NCBI GenBank assembly: GCA_030998015.1 | Contig: JARWMV010000015.1 | Location: 62,001-126,000 of the forward strand | Direction: 5' to 3' | DNA: 64,000 nt | DNA from: Ceratorhiza oryzae-sativae | Lineage: Eukaryota > Basidiomycota > Agaricomycetes > Cantharellales > Ceratobasidiaceae | Part shown: positions 12,191 through 24,129 of the stretch, piece by piece | Layout: the number at the start of each line of letters is the position of its first letter | How positions within the stretch are numbered: position 1 is the stretch's first letter | Notes under the pieces: model-generated | Told to the model about the DNA's origin: nothing | Seen by the model: the letters and a program-made list of their open reading frames with translations, nothing else | Database searches by the model: none | Translations under genes and position numbers: made by a program

Positions 12191-12567
12191 GAAACCACTG
12201 CACCCCACAAGTACACCTTCCCCATCTTCTCAACACTGTCAGACCTCCCTCACCCTACTTTTCTAAGTGGCATGGGCTCACCAATTCAGGAAGAAGCACC
12301 CCTTCCAGCAGCCCAAATCGATTCTCCCCAAGGAAGCACTCCTCTGGGACCAAACTAAACTAAAGAGGGTGGTACTGCTGTATTGTTGCCAGGAGACCAA
12401 GAGTTGGGACTTGGATGATACATGGCTGAGATTTGGAGGGATCAAAAAATTTGAAATTTATAGACTTGTATGGGGTACAGAAATTCTCTATTATCAAAAC
12501 AACTCCCAATTCCCTGTAATTCCCTATTGTCTCCAACGTCTTTAAATTTACCTGAACCCTTTCTGAA

Positions 12568-13936
12568 ATGGCATCGCCAACCCCCGCCCCTGCTTGGGCA
12601 AATATGTCCAATGGAGACAAAGTGATCTATATGCTTCAGTCTATGGATGAGCTGTGAGAACAAACCAACAACCTCCAAAATGACGTTGGAGACGTTGAGC
12701 ATAACAATAAAACATACACAGACTAACTTGCAGCAAAACTCACTACCAACCAAACAAAGATAGACACTGATGTGGCTGGGTTGGCCACCAATGTCAACAA
12801 CCTAGTTGGCATGTTAGCAATACTCCAAACCACAATCACGTGCATTGAAGCGCAAGTCAACACTCCCTCAGGTGGCCCAGGCGCCGCCCAAGTACCATCA
12901 TCCTCCAGCATAACCCAGCCACCACTGGCCACTTCTTCCTCAAGCGGATCAACTGCAAAGGTTAAAATGGCTGCCCCTCAAAAATTTGATGGCACAAAGT
13001 GCGAAGACACTATTTCATTCAGAATTGCATGTGCTCGATACATCAATACAAACATGAGTGGGCACTCAGCTGATCAAGTGGTCACCTTTATCACATCTTA
13101 TCTTGAAGGGTCTGCAGCTGAATGGGTCAACTCATATGAGGAATTCAAAATCTTAAACCCTGGAACTGTGATCCCATGGCTTCATGATGCCAACCTGTTT
13201 TGGCAAGAATTTACTACCCGTTATGGGGACTTGAACTGCACCAAAAATAACCACAATAAGTGGTGGAAACTGAAACAATCCAAGACAGTTCAGGATTACC
13301 TCACCCTATTCAACTTATATTCAACAGGGCTCAACTACAACAATGCAGCCATGCATGACCAGTTCTATGATGGCCTATCATCAGATGTAACAGACAGCAT
13401 GGTGGCCCAAAACTATGACCCTCACACCAAAACCTTTGCTCAGCTCAGCAGGCCTTGGAAATCGACTGCCACCTTATCTTGTTCAGTAGCAAAAGGACAT
13501 CTCATGGGGGTAACAGGTCCAGCAGCAACAATGCCTTGTCCAGCAGGCCAACAACTACCTCCCAAAGCAATCCCCAAAAAGAGAAATTCAATAATGGGGA
13601 GCAGATATATAAGATCAAGGATGGCAGGGCAGTCAAGGGCCAAATTGTGGCCATCAGGCCCAACACCAAGGGCTTCACTGTCCCTACTGTTTGCTACGAT
13701 GGTAGCAATTCCAACATACAAGAATCCTTCAAGGACATAAAGAAGGACAATCACCCACTGGCGACCCCCAAAGCAAAAGACCCAGATGTGATGGACTTGG
13801 ATAGTGCAGGAAAAGGGAAGGGGACAAACACCTGCTACAACTGTGGAGGGTGTGGTCATATTGCTGCCAAATGCCCCTCAGCCAAGATGTCAGGGTACAA
13901 GGCAGTGGTCAAGGATGTAGAAACAACCAATGATGA
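12568..13936 (+). pseudogene. Element A gag (continues after solo LTR to 15269)
   Basis: Starts at ATG 12568 (MASPTPAPAW). A TGA and a TAA occur early (CGA>TGA and CAA>TAA types), then an open Gag core with APQKFDG and a long helical capsid-like region. A frameshift near 13450 is followed by a CCHC knuckle (CYNCGGCGHIAAKC). The solo LTR at 13937 splits it; the reading frame resumes exactly at 15254 after the target duplication and ends at TGA 15267-15269, overlapping the pol ATG. Encodes the particle protein that packages element RNA. Confidence 0.82.
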
Positions 13937-15248
13937 TGTTACGGGTCAGGGTACACTTGAATACCTAGAGCTTAAGTAAATGTAGATATGTTAGTATACA
14001 CTAATCGTACTCAATACTTCTTAGACTAGAGTAAGAAGGCTCAAAGTAGTTGCAATGCGATCAAGTAACACTCAAGGTAGTCTTAATCTTTCACAGTGTA
14101 AACTGACTAATTTATAGGTATAAAGAGCAAGACTACTATGGTCAGGTTCCCTTAGATATCTTAAATGTAGTTCAGCCCTAGTCGCTTGGACTAACTGATA
14201 CTAATCTTAATACTAGGCTTAAGCAATAGCTTATAGGATAGATGGTGGGCTGCCTAATGCGTGTACTTCCTCAGCTACAGGTACTTAGATTTCCTCTAAT
14301 AGCTGGTACTTAATGTCACGCTCAATCAGGCAATATTGTATCCTTATATATCTCTGTATATAAGATACAATGTCTCAGACAGTATATAACTAATATGGTA
14401 CTTTATTCCTCAGTACTAGTTATATAAGAAATCACACACAGACAAGAGAAATAGAAAGAGAAAAAGAAACCAATAACCGGTCTGGGTTGAGTAGAGGAGG
14501 GAAGGAGGTGGTCTGGAAGGGCCTCAGAGGAGGTCCTTTTATACCCTGAGGAGGGCATTCCAGAGCCAAATAGATACATGCATGCCAGTGCAATCATCAA
14601 AAGAGGGTACTGCTATACTTGGGGTACACCCTAGCCCAGTATAGGATAAAAGAGTAAAGACAGGGTGTGGATCGAAGGCATTGATGCATCTGAGACCTGC
14701 TATTGGCTTGTAGATCATATTATCATAGTATATACATGTAATGAATGGAGGCTACATCTCAGTGAGTCATAAAGTGAGTCAGAGAAGCTTCTGGATCAAT
14801 TTGGGAAGCTCTCCTGACTCACTGGAGTCATTAGATCTTGATTGATGGTCCAGTAAGATTCTGATGATCTTCGGGCTATTCCGGCGCGAGGATCCGGTGG
14901 ATCGCGACGATCTTCGGGCAGCAGATACCGCCGAAGATTGGCTATCGATAGAGCACAAGATCGCTTTGATAGCGTAAGCGGTTGCTGAGATATGAGCGGT
15001 GCGATGTTGTAATCAATATCTCCTGATAAGAGGAAATATCGCAACCTCTGTATCTCTCTGAGATCTTATTGTAAAAACTTAATAAAATATGCGTTGGAGA
15101 GCGGGAATTTTGTACTATTTAATGAAACAGAAAATAGTACAATTCAGAGTGCATACAAATTCGAGTATTTCACAATTTCATTACAGAGGCATCACTTGAG
15201 GTTGGCAGAGCAGACTAAAATAATAGAAAATGTTAGTGATCCATAACA
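13937..15248 (-). repeat. Solo LTR, family C, copy 2 (inside element A gag)
   Basis: 1312 bases with 8-bp inverted ends: TGTTACGG at the left and CCATAACA at the right, and a perfect 5-bp target duplication GATGA (13932-13936 and 15249-15253). The TATA box reads on the minus strand (complement of 14537-14543), giving the orientation. No internal sequence remains, so it arose by LTR-LTR recombination. Removing it restores the gag reading frame of element A. Confidence 0.93.
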
Positions 15249-15265
15249 GATGAGTTGGTAAAAGA

Positions 15266-16465
15266 ATGAGCTCAAACTGTGCCAGGGGGGTGGTCTTGGG
15301 TGCTATGTTACAAAAAGCACAGAATGAAAATAAAAATATGGAAATGGAATGTATGTTGTTAGGAAACCAATCACAACTTCAGTTTTTCTTTCATGCATTT
15401 CCTCTGCATGTAACCCCCGAACACAAGTCTGCATATAATATGAAAAAGTTCAACGGATGGGCCATGATTGATTCAGGGGCCACATCAGTATTTATACATG
15501 AAGACCTTGTTAAACAATATTGTATCCCTACTGTCTCCCTAAAAACACCAAAAAAACTACAAGTAATTGATGGAAGGGAGATTGATTCTGGGTCCGTGAC
15601 CCACTATTGCACCTTCGAGTTGTGCATCCAGGAGCACCGAGAAATCCTCAGTGCTTATGTTGTCAATGTTGGTAAAAATGATTTAGTCCTGGGCATGTCA
15701 TGGCTCAAATTTCATAATCCCAACATTGATTGGGAGGGAAAGGACATGAAATTCAACTCACCAATATGCTTAAAGCATTGTATCACCAAACCACTACATG
15801 TGTGAGCAAACGAGCCCAAAGAACTCCAGTTGGACTCTTTAGACTCACTTCCAGCAAAATATAAAGAATTTACAAGAATATTCACTGAAGAAGACAATGT
15901 CCAACCATTACCACCCCATAGGAAGTGGGACATGGAAATAGATCTAAAACTGGATGCTAAGCCAAGGCATGGCCCCATATACAGTGTGGGTGTCAAGGAA
16001 GATGCAGAATTACACAAGACCCTAGACCGGCAGCTGAAAGCAGGACATATCAGACCCTCAAGGTCCCCAATGGCATCCCCAGTCATATTCATTAAAAAAA
16101 AGAACAGGAAGTTGTGCATGTGCATCGACTACTGATGGCTAAACAAGATGACTGTCTCCAATGTGTACCCACTCCCATGCATCAACGATATTGTGGAGAC
16201 CCTGTGTGGGGCAAAGATATTCACCAAGTTTGATCTAAAGTGAGGCTTCAACCTTATACGAATTTGTGAAGGAGACAAATGGAAAGCCATGTTTAAGACC
16301 AAATACAGGCTGTATGAGCCCTTAGTCATGCAATTTGGCCAGAAGAACACACCAGGAACCTTCATGGCTATGATCCGAGAGGAATTCCAGGACATTGAGG
16401 GCATTTACATTGTAATTTACATGGACGACATATTAGTGTTCTCCAAAAACCAAGAAGAACATGAT
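15266..16465 (+). pseudogene. Element A pol, 5' part: protease and RT
   Basis: ATG 15266 overlaps the gag stop (ATGA). Protease: MIDSGATSVFI and LVLGMSWLKFHNPNIDW. RT begins with PLPPHRKWDMEIDL, continues with PSRSPMASPVIFIKK, CIDY, FDLK, and the catalytic YMDD in VIYMDDILVFSKN at about 16408-16450. In-frame TGAs at 15803, 16133 and 16241 are each one transition from CGA or TGG. Frame 2 continues without loss across element B to 27203, where EHVREVL follows. Confidence 0.9.
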
Positions 16466-17142
16466 TGTTATGACCCACCTAGCAGACATAACCTAACAAC
16501 CGAATATTGTACAGATTTATGGCATTTTTCCCAAAGCAGAACAAACCATAAACAGGATCACATGATCTCGGCGCTTACCCAATGATTAAGCGCCAGTGGT
16601 TACCCTGAACTTGCTCCAGCATTTCTCTCCCATGTTACTTGGAGTGAGGAGCGAGTTGTCATGTGACCTCGGCACTTACTCAGCGATCAAGTGCCGGTGG
16701 TTACCCTGAACTCGCTCCAGCATTTCTCTCCCATGTTACTTGGAGTGAGGAGTGAGTTGTCATGTGACCTTGGCGCTTATCCAGTGATTAAGCGCTGGGT
16801 GCTTAAGTCCAAAAGTCACATGACCCTCGGACCTCACGCGGCTCTATAAGATTCGGAGCCGCACAAACTTAAGACAAACAATTACCTAACCCATAGTACT
16901 GTACATAACCTACACCTACTGCGGAGTGTGCTTAGATAATATGTCCGCAGCCACCGCAGCCACAGGTATATATAAGGAGGATAAAGCAAGACTGGACGCC
17001 TCAGCTTGCTTTATCTCATCAACCACCATAGACCATAGCAAACACTGTAACTAGAACACTCAATACATACTGCATAGCACCAAACCATCAACGCAGCCAC
17101 TACTTAAGTGCTCCACCAGGGAGCCTCCAGAGGGTCACGACA
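16466..17142 (+). repeat. 5' LTR of element B
   Basis: 677 bases, TGTTATGACC...GGGTCACGACA. Contains two copies of a ~101-bp tandem unit. Each unit has a GGCGCTTA...TAAGCGCC inverted repeat, a GCTCC...GGAGC inverted repeat and a TCACGTGA-like palindrome. A TATA box is at 16967-16975. Confidence 0.92.
16967..16975 (+). promoter_or_regulatory. TATA box of element B LTR
   Basis: TATATATAA, 36 bases before AGCTTGCTTTAT (17003-17014), the segment complementary to the primer site. The same spacing holds in element A, which supports transcription starting there. Confidence 0.7.
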
Positions 17143-17144
17143 TT

Positions 17145-17156
17145 ATAAAGCAAGCT
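17145..17156 (+). other. Self-priming primer-binding site of element B
   Basis: ATAAAGCAAGCT begins two bases after the LTR and is the exact reverse complement of AGCTTGCTTTAT at 17003-17014 in the LTR. Same geometry as element A (2-base gap, ~35 bases from TATA). Matches the Tf1/sushi self-priming scheme. Confidence 0.75.
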
Positions 17157-17263
17157 CTTAACTTAACTAGTGGCGAACATAAGTATACTGCACAGATACT
17201 AAGGGCTGAGTACACGAGAAAACCAGCTAACTCCTGTGATACATAAGAGAACATAAAGAAACT

Positions 17264-19097
17264 ATGTCACAGAGACCACAAACTCGATCTCAAAGCAGAG
17301 TGGCAAATAGTAGGCCACAATCACCCAAACCCATTGCTTCCCCAGAGGCTGAAGGTAACCCAGATGAGACCCTCCAAGGAATGCCAGGGGGGTTGCCACA
17401 AAACCCACGACCAGTGGCTCAACCCAACCCCACTTGGGCCCCCATCCTGGGAGGGGAAATAGGGGGAATACCACTCCGCAGCCCTCAACCGCCAATTCAC
17501 CTGATAAATCCAGACCCAGAAGATATCTCAAATCCAGAGAGGGATGAGGTAGAAGATATGACCCGAACCATATACAACAAGGCACGCCTTGGCGGAAGAG
17601 GCAAGGACACAACCCCAGCCAGGTCCCGGAGCCATAGCCACTGCCAACCCTATTCACACCATTGCCACAGCCATCAGGGCGGGGCTCAAGGAACTTAGAG
17701 ACAATAATCATAGGGAACTAGAAAAGGCAATCACAGGTATAAATCAGTGTCAAATATCACTAACCCGACAAGAAGGAAACGTGGACTGGATGGTAAGGTC
17801 AATGGAAACATCCAACAAAAATGTCCTCTATGTGGCAAAGAACCAGGACGACCTAAAAGCAGAAATGGGGAACCTGATAAAAGAATTAAAGGACATCTCC
17901 ATGGAAATAAACCGGGTACTGGGAATGCAAGAGCGAAAGCTCGAAAGCTTAGAGAAGAAAACCGAAAACACAGGGGAGATCCTAATCGCACTAGAACAAC
18001 AGGTAACCGATCTAGGAAATGAGCTCCGGAAAACAACTGAAGCAGGAAGGCCAAGGGAAAGGACAGAAGAAACCAGGGGAAGAACTAGGGTGGTCATAGG
18101 AAGCCCCTCACGATCCCCCTCAGCCTCCCCAGTACGAACACCCTTTCTGGGAAGAACCTTCCAGGCTGAGTCCACAATAAGACCCCGAACAGAACCTCCA
18201 TCCCAAGCAAACCAACCTACCCTTGCTGCAAACCACACTCCTAAGGAGGCGAGACTAGGGAGACCCAGCAAATTTAATGGGAAAAAGGGGAAGGAAGCAG
18301 AGAACTTCATAATCAGCATGGAACTTTTCTTTGCTGACTATGACGAATCAGCCTTTGATGACCGAAAAAAGATATCTGCTGTGCTAATGAACATGGAGGA
18401 TGGGGAAGCAGCAAACTGGGCACAACCTTACTGCCGGAAACTACTAGCAGGCGAACACACAGGTATTCTTGCATCCTGGAAGGATTTCAGGAAGGGATTC
18501 CTGGATGCTTTTAATGACCCAGTCATAAAGGAAAAGACCATCCGGAAACTAAGGAAATTAACACAGACCAAGAGTGCATTGGATTATGCTACCCAATTCC
18601 GGATCCTGATCCAAGAGGTAGACTGGAACCAGGAAGCCCTCAAGGACCAATTCAGGGAAGGGTTAAAACCCGAAGTACGACAAGAGATCTTAAGGATTGA
18701 AGTACTGGCAAATGAGGCTGAAGGTCCATCATATACCTTAGATCAATTAATTGACTTTGCCTGCAAAATGGACAACATGCAGTTTGCGAACCAGAAAATG
18801 AATACAAGGACCAGCAACTCATCAAATTCAACCTGGGCACCAGCAAAATACAAACAAGGGGGGAACAAGCCTTTAGGGACCAGCGGCAAACAGGGGAATA
18901 CCCAAACCAACAACATGGTAAGGATACCAAACAGTGAAAAGGACAGGCGAAGGAAAGAAGGACTCTGTATCAAATGCGGTAAATCAGGGCATGTCCTGAA
19001 GGAGTGCCGAGGCCAGTGGACCTACGACAAAGCTAAGATACAAGGGAAGGCCAGCAGACAAGTTGAGGAAGAAAGCAGCTCTGAGTCGGAAAACTAA
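17264..19097 (+). pseudogene. Element B gag (one frameshift)
   Basis: ATG 17264 (MSQRPQTRSQSRV), a Pro-rich N-terminus, a 1-bp frame change at about 17580-17600, then an uninterrupted frame to TAA 19095-19097. A long coiled-coil stretch (17690-18060) is followed by an R/S/P-rich linker, a capsid-like helical domain (PSKFNGKKGKEAENF...) and a zinc knuckle CIKCGKSGHVLKEC near 18966-19007. It has no internal stops, in contrast to element A. A homopolymer read error could explain the single break. Confidence 0.85.
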
Positions 19098-19209
19098 TTG
19101 GTCCTACCACTTCCATGTTGGAGGACCCCAATATAACCCCTACCGCAGATGTATGTTACCTCAAGAAGTCTAGTAATCAATCAATAATATACACTACGTA
19201 GAGGGAATC

Positions 19210-22200
19210 ATGGAACCAGCTAAGACGCTGATTGACTCAGGATCTTCAACCAACTTCATCGATAAGGCCTATTCAAGGGAAAAGGGGATCCCAACCACTC
19301 CCCTCAAACACAAGAAATCAATTGTGGCCATTGATGGAAATGAAATCAAGGATGCCATAGAAGAAAGGGCAGAACTAAACATCAAAGTGGAAGGGAAGAC
19401 ACTAAAATGCTCCCTTTATGTAATGACCCTAGGTGACACAGACATAGTCCTAGGGAAAGAATGGCTTGAAGAAGCAGAACCTATCATAGATTGGAAAGAC
19501 CTTACCATCTCATACCCAGACGAAATCAAGGCAAGGGCAGCAAGTGAAAGCCTACAAATCCCAGAAGAATTTAGGGATTTTGAAGACCTATTTGGGGAAG
19601 AAGGTTTCCGAGAACTTCCACCCCACCAGGTAACCTAGACTTCAAAATGGACCTGATCGAGGGAGCGGAGCTGCCAAAGCCTGCAAAGAGGTACAGTATG
19701 TCGCCAGCAGAAACAAAGGCGCTCAGGGAGTACCTAGAGGAGGAACTAAGAAACGGGAAAATAAGGCCCAGCCAGTCAGTTGTAGCTGCACCCTGTTTCT
19801 ATGTGAACAAAGCAGATGGAGGGCTTAGGTTGGTAGTCGACTACCGTAAGATGAATGACATCACCAAGCCAGACAGGTTTCCACTTCCAATCCAAATAGA
19901 ATTGATTGAGAGACTGAAGGATGCAACCATCTATTCAAAAATGGATGTTCGATGGGGGTTCAACAACATCAGGGTAAAAGAGGGAGACGAATGGAAAACA
20001 GCTTTCAGGACAGGAGAAGGCCAGTTTGAATGCTTGGTCATGCCATTCAGTAAAAGAAGGACCAAGAACCTTTACCAGGTTCATGATGGAAAAGTTCCTG
20101 ATATAATAGACATTATGTGGTAATCTACATGGACGATGTACTAGTGTTTTCCAGAAACAGGGAAGAACACGTACAACATGTCAGGGAAGTGTTAAGAAGA
20201 ATGAGGGAAAACCACCTCTTCCTCAAACCACACAAGTGTCAGTTCTTTGTGAAGGAGGTAAGCTTCATTGGAATTGTCATATCCCCAGAAGGGATATCGA
20301 TGGAAAAGGAAAAGGTAAAGGCAGTTCTAGAATGGCCAGAACCTAACACAGTAAAAGAAGTCCAAGCCTTCCTAGGCTTCGTGGGGTTCTATAGAAGGTG
20401 GATAGAGAAGTTTAGTACCTTAGCCAAACCCCTCACAGATCTCACCCAAAAAGATGTCAAATTCCTGTGGGAAAGAAAACAACAGGAAGCATTTGAAGCT
20501 ATCAAAGAAGCAGTAGCAAGAGAACCGTCCTGATCCACCCAAACCCAAACAGGCCATACATACTGGAAACAGATGCCTCAGGAGTGGCCATGGGGGCGTA
20601 CTAAGCCAAAAGGGTGATGACAACCATTGCATCCAATTGCCTTCCTATCAGAAGAGCTTCACCCCACCAGAGAAAAATTATGACACCTACGACAAGGAGT
20701 TGCTTGCAATTGTTAGGTCCTTAGAGCACTGGAGGTTATACTTAGAAGGGACAGAGGAACCTATTGTGATATACACTGACCATAGGAACCTCCAGTACTG
20801 GCAAAATGCCCAGATGTGGAATAGAAGGCATGCCAGATGGTATCTCACTCTGGCACCCTTCAATTTTCAGATTGTGTATAGACCAGGGAAACTCTCACAG
20901 AAGCCAGATGCCCTTTCCAGAAGGAGCGACCATGGGGATACCCCTATGGAACCACAGATCATGATTCCAGAAGAAAGGTTCATAGGTTTCATGGCAGAAG
21001 TACAGGGGAATTTCTGGGAAGAGCTTAAAGAAGCTCAGGAAGAAGACGAATCTATCAGATCCTTAAGGCTGAGTGTGGCAAATAAAGAACAACTACCGCC
21101 CTCAGTACAGAAGGAATTTAGACGGTATGAAATGAAGGAGGGCCTATTAAGGTATGACGATAGGCTCTACATCCCGGATGACAAGGACTTGAGGTTGAGT
21201 CTCCTTGAGGAGTGCCATGACGCCCCAGTGGCAGGTCATCAGGGACAAGCCCGAACACTAGAATTACTATCAAGGGATTACTATTGGCCAGGAATGAAGG
21301 CCCAAGTAAACCGATATGGAATCTTGTGAAACATGTCAAAGAAGCAAAGGACACAAACAAGGCACTCCCTGAAGTCCTTACCAATCCCATGGAAACCATG
21401 GGCAGATGTCGCATATGATTTCATTGTCAAATTACCTGTCTCAAAGGGGTACGACAGTATCTTGACAGTTGTAGATCGCTTCTCCCAGCAGGCCCATTTT
21501 GTACCATGTCTGGAGAGCACCAATGCAGAAGAACTGGCAGAAATATTCATAAGGGAAGTATGGAGACATCACGGGACCCCAGAAACCACTGTCTCAGACC
21601 GAGGGCCAACCTTTAACAGCCAATTCCTAAAAGCCCTATACAAAGGAATTGGGACAAAGCCCAGATTCTCCACTGCTTTCCATCCAGAAACAGATGGTCT
21701 GTCGGAAAGGACAAATCAATGGGTAGAAGGGTTCTTAAGAACCTTCTGCAATTATAGACAAGATGATTGGGTAAAATGGTTACCCATTGCCGAATTCTGC
21801 CATAACAACCACGTAAATGCTACAACAGGACAAACCCCATTTGAAACAGTATATGGAAAAAACCCAAGATGGGTTGTCCGAGAGGGAGAAGAACCATCTG
21901 AGGCACCCGCTGCAGACAACATGTGTAATCAAATGGAAAAGGTATGGGATGAGGCAAGAGCCTCAATGGAATTACACCAACAAATGGAAAAGAAAGGGAG
22001 GGAATTCAAGGTAGGAGACAAGGTTTGGCTGCTCCTAACAAACCTCTCGTCCAAGAGACCCTCCAAGAAACTGGACAACCAAAAGGGGGGCCCTTTGAAA
22101 TCACAGAAAAGATCTCATCCCATGCATATCGCCTGGACCTACCTAAAACCATACGTGTACACAATGTATTCCATGTAAATCTCCTCTCGCCATTCACAGA

Positions 22201-22514
22201 AGATAAAGACTTCCAAGAAGGCAGGCCAAACCACCACCAATCATAACGGAAAAAGGAGAGGAGGAATACGAGGTGGACCACATTGCAAATTATGAATGGC
22301 GGAATGGCAGCTGTTTTACCAAATCAGATGGAAGGGCTACGACCCAATAGAAGACACAATGGAACGTGCCAGCAAGTTTGCTGACATGAAAGAGGTTCTA
22401 AATGACTTGCAAAGGCGCTTACCAGATGCACCAATGCCAGTCAAGACAAGTCAGCACTCAGGTGACTCGAAAGGCAGGCCAAAGAGAACCAAACGAGGAT
22501 CTGGAAAGCTTTAA
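19210..22514 (+). pseudogene. Element B pol: protease, RT, RNase H, integrase, chromodomain
   Basis: Domains in order: protease (TLIDSGSSTNFID; DIVLGKEWL), RT (RLVVDYRKMN; YMDD at about 20125), RNase H (YTDHRNLQYW), H2C2 zinc region, integrase core (TVVDRFS; VSDRGPTF; FHPETDGLSER) and a chromodomain (EYEVDHIANYEW then QIRWKGYDPIEDT). At least six frame changes occur (near 19635, 20060, 20530-20640, 21310, 22030, 22290) but almost no substitution-type stops. Either a recently broken element or a good element with indel errors in the assembly. Confidence 0.88.
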
Positions 22515-22601
22515 AAAAGAGCCATCCAGGATACCCAAGAAAGGCCAGAGCCCGCTCTACCACCTCACTTGCACCACAACACACCTGCGAAACCCCAAAA
22601 C

Positions 22602-23423
22602 ATGCCTTTCGTCACTCACCCAGTCGCACATCCCAACTGTTACACACCACTTGCTGAAAATCAGGTGGCCCCACTTTGGCAGCCACCCACCACCAGGCAG
22701 CCAGCACCCTACCCTGGCAGGGAAAATCGTCCTAAACCAGGGATGTACTGCTCCAGTGTGGAAGACGCCCAGAGGTACGCTGAACGACTGTTGCCAGGGG
22801 CTAACCTAGTGTACATCCCAAAGAAGTTAAGGGATGAAAGGAACTGGATTGACAATGACAAGTACCTGGATCCCAGGTTAGGGGTCCTGACATGGCATGG
22901 AAGCTGGAAGCCAACAACGAGAAACGCCTTGTTAAGAACACCGATGTATGTCGTTGACAATATCGTGGGACCAACAGTCGATGTGGTGACCAAGGCAGCA
23001 AGACAACAGAGGAGGGCCACAGGCCAAATGGCAGATGGAGGGGACTGGGAGGTGGAGTGCTGGGCAAAGGCATTGCTGGAAGAATGGAAGTTGACACCAG
23101 CTGCACCATATGTGGGACTGCTCGAAGCAACTACCACTGATGAGATGTTTACTGCTATCAGGACGAAGCAGGCAAACATGAGTGACTTCCGAAATTGGGT
23201 GAAGGTGCACCCAAACAAAAACACCAATTACGACACTGATATGACGAGCCTTACATCAAGCCTAGAATCACTGGTCGTGGCTGAGGAAGAAGCCAAGCCA
23301 GAAATAAAGGAACCCACCCTGGACCCAGCTGCGGAGGAAGCCAAACAGGACTGGGACTGGTGGGAAAACGAGCTTGTCGAAGCTCTGGAGGAGGTGCCAC
23401 TGTTGGAACCAACCCCCATATGA
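22602..23423 (+). CDS. Element B accessory ORF, unknown function
   Basis: 273 aa from ATG 22602 (MPFVTHPVAHPNC), uninterrupted, on the element's sense strand directly after the chromodomain. The N-terminus is Pro-rich, the middle is Trp-rich with helices (RNWIDNDKYLDPRLGVLTWHGSW; CWAKALLEEWKLTP), the C-terminus is acidic (about 20 Glu/Asp near the end). I recognise no domain. Being open where neighbouring pol is broken suggests selection or simply shorter length. Could be an extra structural or regulatory protein of the element. Confidence 0.6.
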   Translation: MPFVTHPVAHPNCYTPLAENQVAPLWQPPTTRQPAPYPGRENRPKPGMYCSSVEDAQRYAERLLPGANLVYIPKKLRDERNWIDNDKYLDPRLGVLTWHGSWKPTTRNALLRTPMYVVDNIVGPTVDVVTKAARQQRRATGQMADGGDWEVECWAKALLEEWKLTPAAPYVGLLEATTTDEMFTAIRTKQANMSDFRNWVKVHPNKNTNYDTDMTSLTSSLESLVVAEEEAKPEIKEPTLDPAAEEAKQDWDWWENELVEALEEVPLLEPTPI

Positions 23424-23489
23424 CCACTTTGCCTCCCACAAATTGTCTCCCGAATGTATAAGAGTTTTATTTTCTTTTACACACCAAAC

Positions 23490-24046
23490 TTAATACATTT
23501 CCTTTTTACTCTCTATTTTACGTTTGCCCTTGAGGGGCCGGGTATAGGGCTTCTTGCCTTTTTTATCCTTCTTATTGGTCTGAACAACTGACCAGGTAGT
23601 GGGCTGCAGCCAAGGAGCCTCCCCCCCTGGGAAGTCGGCCATGTAGTTCTGGAAACACCCAGAACCAGACGCTGCAAAGGGCGAAGCCTCATCAAACAAG
23701 GGAGCAGAGCCCTCCTTGAAGAATTCGGCAAGAGCAGCCTGGTGAGACCGCTCCTCAAAGGACTTGTAGTCCTGATCAACGAGCGCCCAGACACGCTCAA
23801 GGGTGGCCTCATGGGCCCGACCATCAAGGAGGATGCGCTCTTCTACAGAACAAGTTAGCTACGTGAGAACGACGAAGAACAAACACACATACCTGGCACC
23901 CCACAGAAGAACCAGTCCCCAACACCTCGATAGAAGTCTTCAAGGGAGGCGTCGCACACAGCATCACAGTAGGCGCAGTACTCCCCCTCAGGGAGAGACC
24001 AGCAGGTGCAGTCAAGGGGATTGTAGTTAAGGGAAATAACACGCAT
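23490..24046 (-). CDS. Antisense two-exon gene inside element B
   Basis: Runs against the element. Exons 24046-23893 and 23842-23490 are joined by a 48-bp intron (GTATGT...CTGTAG); the splice restores frame and gives 168 aa. The N-terminal exon is Cys-rich (CTCWSLPEGEYCAYCDAVCDA), followed by an acidic/aromatic middle (RVWALVDQDYKSFEER) and a Lys/Arg-rich tail (KKDKKGKKPYTRPLKGKRK). Cys pattern and basic tail suggest a metal- and nucleic-acid-binding protein; no family recognised. It is transcribed divergently from the Rep-like gene across a ~800-bp repeat-bearing region. Confidence 0.62.
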
Positions 24047-24129
24047 AGTAAAGACGGGATGAGGAAGGAAAACAACAAAACCACAAACATTAAAAAATCA
24101 CGGTGCAACACAATAACTTGCACAAACAT

